NCBI RefSeq assembly: GCF_011058255.1 | Contig: NZ_JAALFH010000066.1 | Location: 124,001 to 188,000 of the forward strand | Direction of reading: 5' to 3' | Length of the DNA stretch: 64,000 bases | Source of the DNA: Thioalkalivibrio sp. XN8 | GTDB lineage: Bacteria; Pseudomonadota; Gammaproteobacteria; Steroidobacterales; XN24 | Shown: piece by piece, positions 57,299 to 64,000 of the stretch | Numbering within the stretch: position 1 is the first letter of the stretch | Layout of the letters: every line of letters starts with the position of its first letter | Position numbers and translations under genes: made by a program | The notes under the pieces: generated by a model | Databases searched by the model: none | What the model was told of the DNA's origin: nothing | The model's input: the letters and a program-made list of their open reading frames with translations, nothing else

Positions 57299-58597
57299 AT
57301 GAGTAACCGCGGCACTCGCAGCAACCTTCCTGCCCTGGCCGTTGCCCTGCTGCTCGCGGCCGGCGCGGCCGGCGCGGGCGGCATGGCTCTCTGGCCCGAA
57401 GCGGCCGCGGCGCAGGCGCAGCAAACCCGCAAGACCCCGGCCATGCGCGAGAGCGTCTTCCGTGAATTGAGCCAGGCACAGTCGGTGGCCGATACCGGCG
57501 ATATCGCCGAGGCGCTCCGGCTGCTGGATCGCGTCAAGCAACGCGACGACCTCAACAGCTACGAGCTCGCGCAGCTCTACAACTTCTACGCCTTCATCTA
57601 TTACTCGCAGGAGCAGTATGCGAAGAGCATCGAGGCTTATCGCAACCTCCTGTCGCAGCCCGACCTGCCGGAGGCGCTCGAAGTCAGCACCCTCTACGGC
57701 ATAGCACAGCTCAGCCTCGTGACCGAGGACTACGCCGGTGCGGTGGGCTACCTGGAGCGCTGGTTCCGCCTGGTGCCCGACCCGGGTCCCGACGCCTATG
57801 TGCTGTTGTCCCAGGCCTACTACCAGCAAGGCCAGGTCGAGAAGGCCCTGGTGCCGATTGAGAACGCCATGCGCCTTGCCCGCGAACAGGGCACGGCCGC
57901 GAAGGAGAACTGGCTGTTGCTGGCGCGGGCGCTGAATTTCGAGCTGGAGCGCTACGGCCAGGTCGTGGACGTGCTCGAACAGCTGTTGACGGATTATCCG
58001 CGCCAGGAGTACTGGGTGCAGCTTGCTGCGATGTACGGCGAGACCGGGCGCGAGCGGGAGCAGCTGGTGGCGTACGAGATTGCCTACGAGCAGGGCTACC
58101 TGGACAAGGACCGCGAGCTCGTGCTGCTGGCGCAGCTGTACCTGCAGCAGGACGTCCCCTACAAGGCTGCCCGCGTCCTGGAGGACGGCATGGCGAAGGG
58201 CGCGGTGGAGCGTTCGGCCCGCAACCTCCGCCTGCTGTCCCAGGCCTGGACGCTGGCGATGAACAACGAAGAGGCCATTGCGGCGCTGCAGGAGGCCGCC
58301 AGCCTGTCAGGCGACCCCGAGCTGTACCTGCGGCTGGCGCAGCAGTACGCCGGCCTGTCCCGCTGGGAGGATGCGCTCGGGGCGGCGCGTACCGCGCTCG
58401 ATCGAGGCATCGATGACCGCGCCGACGCGCACCTCATGGTCGGCATGGCGCTCTACAACGTGGGCCGGCTGGACGAAGCCGTCGGCAACTTCCGCCAGGC
58501 CGCGGCGGACGAGCGCCTGGCCGTTACTGCGCGCCAGTGGATCGACTACATCGGCAAGGAAAAGGAGCGGCGCGAGCAGATCGCGCAGGCCGGCTGA
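57299..58597 (+). CDS. TPR-repeat exported protein of the TonB cluster
   Basis: This 432-residue protein has a signal sequence (ALAVALLLAAGAAGAGGMALWP) and about nine tetratricopeptide-like repeats through the mature region. Examples are FAVAL-type helix pairs such as LAQLYNFYAFIYYSQEQYAKS and AVLLSQAYYQQGQVEKAL-like units (seen as LLSQAYYQQGQVEKAL). A TPR protein is the regular last gene of TtpC clusters and is thought to bind complex components in the periplasm. A gap of 187 bases with a second Pho-like element follows it. Confidence 0.85.
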   Translation: MSNRGTRSNLPALAVALLLAAGAAGAGGMALWPEAAAAQAQQTRKTPAMRESVFRELSQAQSVADTGDIAEALRLLDRVKQRDDLNSYELAQLYNFYAFIYYSQEQYAKSIEAYRNLLSQPDLPEALEVSTLYGIAQLSLVTEDYAGAVGYLERWFRLVPDPGPDAYVLLSQAYYQQGQVEKALVPIENAMRLAREQGTAAKENWLLLARALNFELERYGQVVDVLEQLLTDYPRQEYWVQLAAMYGETGREREQLVAYEIAYEQGYLDKDRELVLLAQLYLQQDVPYKAARVLEDGMAKGAVERSARNLRLLSQAWTLAMNNEEAIAALQEAASLSGDPELYLRLAQQYAGLSRWEDALGAARTALDRGIDDRADAHLMVGMALYNVGRLDEAVGNFRQAAADERLAVTARQWIDYIGKEKERREQIAQAG

Positions 58598-58648
58598 GCG
58601 TCCCCGGTCCCGGCCACTGCAGAGGTGATCCTGAAATTCCTCGGCGCG

Positions 58649-58682
58649 CCGTAACGTCGCTGTAATGTTACAGCCCTAGACT
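58649..58682 (+). promoter_or_regulatory. Pho-box-like promoter of the receptor/lipoprotein unit
   Basis: CCGTAACGTCG (58649-58659) and CTGTAATGTTA (58660-58670) are adjacent 11-base repeats, followed after 6 bases by TAGACT (58677-58682). Spacing is identical to the element at 53358-53391, and most bases agree when the two are aligned in the same direction. Predicted initiation is near 58689, about 95 bases before the receptor ATG. Confidence 0.55.
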
Positions 58683-58784
58683 GCCGCACCATCAAGCCCA
58701 CCCGGGTTGCGTCACGCCGCGGCCGTGGCGCGCAGCAAAATCGTAACGAAAAGCATCCATTAATCGATCTGGAGTTTGTAAACC

Positions 58785-61700
58785 ATGCGCTTACTGGCAG
58801 CAGTCTGGCTCTTCGCGCTCTCGAGCATGGCCTTGGCGGTCGAGTACGGCCCCGGCGACGTCACCGTGTTCGTGTTCGATCGCGGCGTGCCGGCAGAGGG
58901 CCTGGCCGTCGTGCTGGACGAGATGGAGCTCGGCCGGACGGATGCCTCGGGCGCCGTCGATTTCGCCGTGGCGGCGGGCGCCCACGAGCTGCTGCTGCGC
59001 CGTGGTACCAACGTGGTTGCTACAGTTCCCTTCAGCCTCGCCGAGGGCCGGTCGGCCGAGATCTCGGTGACGCTGATGGGTCTTGGCCGCGAGCCCCGCC
59101 TCCAGGTCCGCCAGTTCAGCGGCGGCGAAGGCCGGGCGACCGTCGGCGGCACCGTGTACGACCCCTTCGGCGAGCCGCTCGCCGACGCCACGGTCAGCGC
59201 CCCGGCAGTTGGCGTCGAGGTGCGCACGGCGGCCGACGGCACCTTCAGCATGGATCTCCCGCGCGGCGAATTCGAGCTCGTCGTCGCCCATCCGGACTTT
59301 GCCACCATGAATCTCCGCGAGGTCCGCGCCCTGGCCAGCCTCGGCGCCTCGCTCGACCTGGTGATGCGTCCCGCCGCTGCGGCGGGCGCGAGCGGCGTTA
59401 TCGAGGAGGTGGTGGTGACCGGCCGCTACATCCCGGACACCTCCATGGCCAATGAGCGCACCGCCCAGTCGGTGCTCGACGTGATCACGGCGAAGGAGAT
59501 CGCGATCGCCGGCGACTCGACCGCAGCCGGGGCCCTGCAGCGCGTAACGGGCGTGACCGTGCAGCGCGACCTGCCGGTGGTCCGCGGGCTCAACGACCGC
59601 TTTTCCACGACCCTGCTCAATGGCGCCGAGATTCCCAGCCCGGATCCCTCGCGTCGCGCCATCGGCCTCGACATCTTCCCTACCGACCTGATCGGCGGGA
59701 TTACCGTCCAGAAGACCTTCTCCCCCGATTTGCCCGCCGACTTCTCGGCCGGCGTGATCCGCCTCCAGACGCGCGGCATTCCAGATGAGACCGAAGGCAG
59801 CATCTCCGCCTCGACGGGCTACAACACCCGTTCCACCGGGGAGCGCGGCCTCATCTACCAGGGCAGCGACACCGACCGCTGGGGCTACGACGACGGTGCA
59901 CGCGACCTGCCCGACACCGCCGCGCGGCTGACCAACAACGGGCGGCTGCCGCTGAACCAGCTTTCGGCAGCGGACAACGAGGCCGTCGCCGAGTCGCTGC
60001 CGAATAACTACAACATCATGGGTTCCGAGCTGGACCCGGACTTCGGTTTCGCCGGTACCTTGGGCGGCCGCACCACCCTGGGCGACACGCCGGTGGGCGC
60101 GATCCTCGCGCTGCAGTACGACAACAGCTGGCGGTTCCGCCGCGAGGACCGCGCTGATTTCACCACGGTCACCAGCACCGGGCTGTTCGGCGACACCTCG
60201 GAACTGCAGCGCACCGAGAACACGGTGGCGACCGGCGCGATGCTGACCGCCAGCGCCGAGCTCGACCCCCGCAATACGATCAATTTTCTCTCCCTGCTCT
60301 CGCGCCGCTCGCTCGACGGCACCTACCTGGAGCAGGGCTTCAACACCAGCGACTCGCGTGACTTCCGCAGCGTCACCTTGGAGTGGTCCGAGTCCCAGCT
60401 GCTTTCCAACCAGCTCAGCGGCCGCCATGAAACCTCCTGGCTCGACGGCGTGATCGCGAACTGGCAGGTGTCGTTCTCGGCGGCGGACCGCGAAGAGCCG
60501 GCCACCCGCGAATACACCTATTCGAAACCCGCCGGCTCGGATGAGTTCTTCCGTCTGGCCACCGGGCCCGGCGAAGCTGGCCTGCCGCCGGTCTGGAGCT
60601 GGGAAGACCTCGACGAGGACACGCTCGACGCCGGGTTCAGCTTCGACATCCCCGCCGAGCTGTTCAGCAACTGGAGCGGCGAATGGAAAGTCGGCTTGTC
60701 GGCAACCCAGCGTGACCGCGACTACGAGATCGTGCGCTGGCGCTTTGCGCTGGCCCCCGGCGCCGGCGTGAACGACCCGTTCTTCTTCGAAACCTTCGTC
60801 TTCCCGTCGCCGGAGATGATCCTGATCCCCGAGCGGATCGGTCCGAACGGCTTCCAGCTGGTGAACGCCAGCACGGCCGCCGCCGGGGGCGAGAACGCCG
60901 ACAACTACCAGGGCACGCACGACATCCTCGCCGGCTATTTCATGGGCGATTTCTACATCGGCAGCGACTACCGCCTGCAGGCCGGGTTCCGGGTCGAGTC
61001 CTCCGACCTGACCGTGACGACCAACTCCCTGGTGGCCCAGGGCGCCATCAGCGAAGGTCGCATCGACGAGACTGACATCCTGCCGGCAGTGAACTTCACC
61101 TGGTTCATCGACGACCAGAGTCAGCTGCGCGCAGCGTTGAGCCAGACGTTGAACCGGCCCCAGTTCCGCGAGCTTTCGCCCGCGCCCTATCGCGATCCAG
61201 AGACCCGGTTCGAGGCCGTCGGCAACCCCAACCTCGACCAGGCGGAGATCCTCAACCTCGATCTGCGCTACGAGCGCTACTGGTCGAATGACGAGGGCTT
61301 TACGGTCGCGGCCTTCTACAAGGACTTTACGGATCCCATCGAGGTCGTGACCATCGGCGGCGGGTCGGACGACCGCGGGGTGCGCTCCTTCGCCAACGCC
61401 GACAGCGCCACGCTCTACGGCCTCGAGCTGGACGGACGCTACAGCATGGCGAGCATGTTCGAGGCCACCCCGATCGTCTCCAATATGTACCTGGCGGCCA
61501 ACTTCGCCTGGATCGACTCGGAGGTCACGGTCGGCGTCAGCGACATCGGCGTGGCGACCAACGCCGAGCGGCGCCTCCAGGGCCAGTCCCCCTGGGTTGC
61601 CAACCTGACCCTGGGCTACAGCAATCCTGAGCGCGAGATCGACGCGGCGCTGCTGCTGAACGCGTTCGGCGAGCGCATCACGGAGGCCGGCGTCAACGGC

Positions 61701-61895
61701 GTCGAGGACGCCAAGGAGCAGACCGCGCCGCAGCTCGACTTCAACTACACCCAGGCGCTGTTCGATAACTGGGTGCTCGGGCTGAAGGCCCGCAACCTCC
61801 TCGACAGCAGGATCGAGGTGGAGCAGGGCGACTTCATCCAGCGGAGCTACCGCACCGGCAGGACCTACTCAGCTTCGCTCAAGTACCGCTTTTGA
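58785..61895 (+). CDS. TonB-dependent outer-membrane receptor with N-terminal regulatory-like domains
   Basis: This 1036-residue receptor has a signal peptide (LFALSSMALAVEYG) and two tandem carboxypeptidase-regulatory-like beta domains (about 25-105 and 118-190; the second has GGTVYDPFGEPLADATVS). A TonB-box-like segment EEVVVTGRY near 205 and the plug domain (VTGVTVQRDLPVVRGLNDR) follow. The 22-strand barrel region ends in a terminal phenylalanine (SASLKYRF). Such receptors import large or scarce nutrients. Its barrel has no close named substrate that I can recognise. A GGAG ribosome site lies 11 bases before the ATG, and the beta-helix lipoprotein gene follows after 72 bases. Confidence 0.9.
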   Translation: MRLLAAVWLFALSSMALAVEYGPGDVTVFVFDRGVPAEGLAVVLDEMELGRTDASGAVDFAVAAGAHELLLRRGTNVVATVPFSLAEGRSAEISVTLMGLGREPRLQVRQFSGGEGRATVGGTVYDPFGEPLADATVSAPAVGVEVRTAADGTFSMDLPRGEFELVVAHPDFATMNLREVRALASLGASLDLVMRPAAAAGASGVIEEVVVTGRYIPDTSMANERTAQSVLDVITAKEIAIAGDSTAAGALQRVTGVTVQRDLPVVRGLNDRFSTTLLNGAEIPSPDPSRRAIGLDIFPTDLIGGITVQKTFSPDLPADFSAGVIRLQTRGIPDETEGSISASTGYNTRSTGERGLIYQGSDTDRWGYDDGARDLPDTAARLTNNGRLPLNQLSAADNEAVAESLPNNYNIMGSELDPDFGFAGTLGGRTTLGDTPVGAILALQYDNSWRFRREDRADFTTVTSTGLFGDTSELQRTENTVATGAMLTASAELDPRNTINFLSLLSRRSLDGTYLEQGFNTSDSRDFRSVTLEWSESQLLSNQLSGRHETSWLDGVIANWQVSFSAADREEPATREYTYSKPAGSDEFFRLATGPGEAGLPPVWSWEDLDEDTLDAGFSFDIPAELFSNWSGEWKVGLSATQRDRDYEIVRWRFALAPGAGVNDPFFFETFVFPSPEMILIPERIGPNGFQLVNASTAAAGGENADNYQGTHDILAGYFMGDFYIGSDYRLQAGFRVESSDLTVTTNSLVAQGAISEGRIDETDILPAVNFTWFIDDQSQLRAALSQTLNRPQFRELSPAPYRDPETRFEAVGNPNLDQAEILNLDLRYERYWSNDEGFTVAAFYKDFTDPIEVVTIGGGSDDRGVRSFANADSATLYGLELDGRYSMASMFEATPIVSNMYLAANFAWIDSEVTVGVSDIGVATNAERRLQGQSPWVANLTLGYSNPEREIDAALLLNAFGERITEAGVNGVEDAKEQTAPQLDFNYTQALFDNWVLGLKARNLLDSRIEVEQGDFIQRSYRTGRTYSASLKYRF

Positions 61896-61967
61896 TCCAT
61901 GAACCGCAACACCCAACCCAACCATCAACCTGACCAAGCCCCGTCCAGAGCTGGAGGAATCTCCGAT

Positions 61968-63863
61968 ATGTTTTCCAAGAAGACTGCCTTTATCGCTGTC
62001 ATTGCCGGTGCGGCGTTCATCGCCGGCTGCGATAGCGACGACGGGTCCGATTTCGGCCCCGGGTCCCCGTCCATCGTGATCAACCAGCCCCCGGTGACGG
62101 TGGTTATCAATAACACCGGCGGCGGTGGCGGCCCGGTCGATCCGGGCGATCCGGACGACGACACTGTCGGCGGCCAGCCGGCCGGCCCGTGCCGCGTCGA
62201 CAACCCGAACGACCCGATTCCCGACGGCGCCCTGCTCGGCTGCGTGGCCTCGGATGATGGCGCCAGTGACACCGGCGCGACCCCGGCGCCCGACGCCATC
62301 GTGAACGACCCCTGGGCACTCAGCGATTTCTTCGCCGGCATCAGTGCCGCGCCCGCGCTGAACAACACCGAAGACGTGCGTGGCGCCATCGACAGCACCG
62401 GCATGCCGATCGGCTCGCCGGCGCGCTTGTCGGCCAGCTTCTCGGCGCCCGCCGAGTGGCCCCCGGCCTCCGCGACGGACGCGACCTCGCTGCCGGTGCC
62501 GAGCTATATCGGCAACACCAGCTACATCGGCGCGTTCCCCCCGGGGGTCACTCGCGACCAGCAGTGGACAGCCGACTGGACCATCCGGGTCAACGGCAAC
62601 GATGCCGTATGGGGCTTCGCGGGCGGCGAGCCGGGCACTGCGCTCGCCGGTAACACCTCGGCGCCGGTGGCCGACGGCAACTGCCCGGCCGGCACCACCC
62701 TGGCCGGCACCTTCTCGGACCTCGTCGGCGCGCTGGCGGACGACGAGGCCGAGCTGTTCACTGGCAGCGCCGCCACCGGCGACTACGACGTCTGCACGCT
62801 GGCGGTGCGCTATGACACCGACGGCGCCACGATTACGCTGACCAACGACAACGTCTACAACATCGCTGACGGCTTCCCGGGCACCAAGGTCGGCCTTGGC
62901 GACGATGCCGATCCGGCCAACGACGTGGACGTGACCCTGGTCATCGAGGCCGGGACACTGATCTACGGCGAGCCGCAGGAAGCCCTGGTCGTGACCCGCG
63001 GCGCCACCATCGAGGTCAACGGCACGCAGAGCGCGCCGGTGGTCATGACGTCGCTGGAGCAGCTGAGCGGCCGCTTCGACGGCGACCCCAGCACCAACGT
63101 CGACGGCAGCCAGCAGGGCGAGTGGGCCGGCTTCGCGCTGATGGGCCGCGCCCGCAGCAACCAGTGCGGCGCCAGCTTCGCGGACTGCAACGTGCTGGCC
63201 GAGGGCGGCATCGGCAACTATGGCGGCGACGTCGACGACGACTCGTCGGGCAACGTCAACTACCTGATCATCCGCCATGCCGGCAACGACCTCGACGGCC
63301 AGGGCAACGAGCTCAACGGCTTCACCCTGTTCGGCGTCGGCCGCAACACCGAGATCCAGAACGTCCAGATCCACCGCGGCTTCGATGACGGCATCGAGTT
63401 CTTCGGTGGCGGCGCGTTCGTGCGCTACCTGGTGCTGACGGGCAACGGCGACGACAGCCTCGACTACGATTCGGGCTGGACCGGCGGTGCCCAGAACGTC
63501 CTGATCATCCAGGAGGGCGCGCCGCGCGGCAACAACGGCATCGAGGCCGATTCCCGCTTCGCACTGGAGCCGATCACCTTCGAGCTCCTCGCCAACGTGA
63601 CCATCCTGGGTCCCGTGAGCCGCGCCTCGAACAACCCGGCTGCCGGGGACGAGGGCATTCGCTTCCGCGAGGGCAAGCGCGGCCAGGTGCACAACACGAT
63701 CGTCTCCGGCGATTACAGCGGTTGCATCAACTTCAATGACGTGGAAACCTTCGACCGCGCGGCGGAAGAGGGCGGCACGCCGCCGGATGCGCCGGGCCCG
63801 CACCTGGTGTTCCGCAACACCATCGTGGATTGCGTCGGCGGTCCCAACTACAAGCAGGAGTGA
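61968..63863 (+). CDS. Acidic beta-helix lipoprotein paired with the TonB receptor
   Basis: This 631-residue protein has a lipoprotein signal (AGAAFIAGCDSDDGSD, cysteine at residue 20). A low-complexity Gly/Asp/Pro linker follows (to about residue 85), then an N-terminal globular region. The C-terminal half looks like a right-handed beta helix: LVIEAGTLIYGEPQEALVV, ALMGRARSNQC, NVQIHRGFDDGIEFFGGG and LTGNGDDSLDYDSGWTGGAQ. Aspartate at +2 would mean inner-membrane retention under the E. coli Lol rule. The strongly acidic start could instead mark surface export. The ATG at 61968 has GGAGG 10 bases before it; the upstream in-frame ATG is rejected. It probably binds or processes the receptor's substrate. 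Confidence 0.75.
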   Translation: MFSKKTAFIAVIAGAAFIAGCDSDDGSDFGPGSPSIVINQPPVTVVINNTGGGGGPVDPGDPDDDTVGGQPAGPCRVDNPNDPIPDGALLGCVASDDGASDTGATPAPDAIVNDPWALSDFFAGISAAPALNNTEDVRGAIDSTGMPIGSPARLSASFSAPAEWPPASATDATSLPVPSYIGNTSYIGAFPPGVTRDQQWTADWTIRVNGNDAVWGFAGGEPGTALAGNTSAPVADGNCPAGTTLAGTFSDLVGALADDEAELFTGSAATGDYDVCTLAVRYDTDGATITLTNDNVYNIADGFPGTKVGLGDDADPANDVDVTLVIEAGTLIYGEPQEALVVTRGATIEVNGTQSAPVVMTSLEQLSGRFDGDPSTNVDGSQQGEWAGFALMGRARSNQCGASFADCNVLAEGGIGNYGGDVDDDSSGNVNYLIIRHAGNDLDGQGNELNGFTLFGVGRNTEIQNVQIHRGFDDGIEFFGGGAFVRYLVLTGNGDDSLDYDSGWTGGAQNVLIIQEGAPRGNNGIEADSRFALEPITFELLANVTILGPVSRASNNPAAGDEGIRFREGKRGQVHNTIVSGDYSGCINFNDVETFDRAAEEGGTPPDAPGPHLVFRNTIVDCVGGPNYKQE

Positions 63864-63870
63864 TCCTGGC

Positions 63871-63893
63871 GGGCGCCGGCCCCACCGGCGCCC
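63871..63893 (+). other. Hairpin just after the lipoprotein stop codon
   Basis: A perfect 9-bp stem, GGGCGCCGG and CCGGCGCCC, with loop CCCCA, begins 7 bases after the stop. It may stabilise the mRNA 3' end ahead of the main terminator. Confidence 0.45.
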
Positions 63894-63912
63894 CCTGACC
63901 AGGCAGCTACGT

Positions 63913-63950
63913 GGCGGCGTCACAGGTGACTGTGGCGCCGCCCTTTTTTT
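63913..63950 (+). terminator. Rho-independent terminator of the receptor/lipoprotein unit
   Basis: A 13-bp stem with one G-T pair, GGCGGCGTCACAG and CTGTGGCGCCGCC, with loop GTGA, is followed by C and seven T residues. The remaining 50 bases to the window end hold nothing that I can identify. Confidence 0.9.
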
Positions 63951-64000
63951 GGCGCGGCCAAAGCAGCGTCCCGGCACCACGATGGCCGTGCGGCGGGGAT

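Overview
This is a high-GC chromosomal window from a gammaproteobacterium. The main evidence is a nearly textbook gammaproteobacterial order: hemA, then divergently a TPR lipoprotein, lolB, ispE, tRNA-Gln, prs, rplY (CTC type), pth and ychF, in the arrangement known from Pseudomonas and relatives. Further support comes from a NsrR-type Rrf2 regulator and a Vibrio-style TtpC/ExbB/ExbD/TonB cluster. I see no phage, insertion sequence, rRNA or CRISPR. Gene density is very high: no stretch longer than 300 bases lacks a gene, and many neighbours overlap by a few bases.

Layout. 1-5.4 kb: 3' end of metH, alaA, and a leftward prmC-moeB-S9 peptidase operon. 5.4-9.0 kb: a sulfur amino acid block (cystathionine beta-synthase, cystathionine gamma-lyase/synthase, and a convergent cysteine synthase) sitting between prfA and prmC, which are adjacent in the ancestral hemA-prfA-prmC operon. 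9.0-18.4 kb: hemA-prfA leftward, then the lolB-ispE-tRNA-Gln-prs-rplY-pth-ychF housekeeping run rightward. 18.4-25.0 kb: nsrR, tRNA-Met, a GAF/HD-GYP cyclic-di-GMP phosphodiesterase, and a leftward TetR-adaptor-RND pump operon. 25.1-28.9 kb: a divergent cytochrome c and feoABC locus around a Fur-like box, ending in a coupled membrane protein. 28.9-35.1 kb: a leftward MMPL transporter, LolA-like protein, outer-membrane barrel and two-domain kinase, behind a promoter embedded in a perfect inverted repeat. 35.3-37.1 kb: a carrier-protein-like gene lacking the usual serine, coupled to a gamma-glutamyltransferase homologue. 37.1-41.3 kb: leftward corA, zinc protease, rimK, deacylase and PAP2 phosphatase. 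41.3-43.2 kb: a two-domain PTPS/QueD-like protein and htpX. 43.3-50.9 kb: a copper/silver-type efflux operon with an enlarged CusA. 50.9-53.3 kb: an OmpA-like protein, a membrane protein and a DUF2057-like lipoprotein. 53.3-63.95 kb: a complete TonB energising operon followed by its probable client receptor and a beta-helix lipoprotein, closed by a strong terminator.

The most interesting region is the last one. Both the TonB operon and the receptor/lipoprotein unit are preceded by the same composite element: two 11-bp direct repeats followed, after exactly 6 bp, by a -10-like hexamer. This is the geometry of the Escherichia coli phoA Pho box. I therefore infer a PhoB-controlled, self-contained outer-membrane uptake system for a phosphorus-containing substrate. 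The Pho assignment and the substrate are inferences. The gene order and the repeated element are visible directly.
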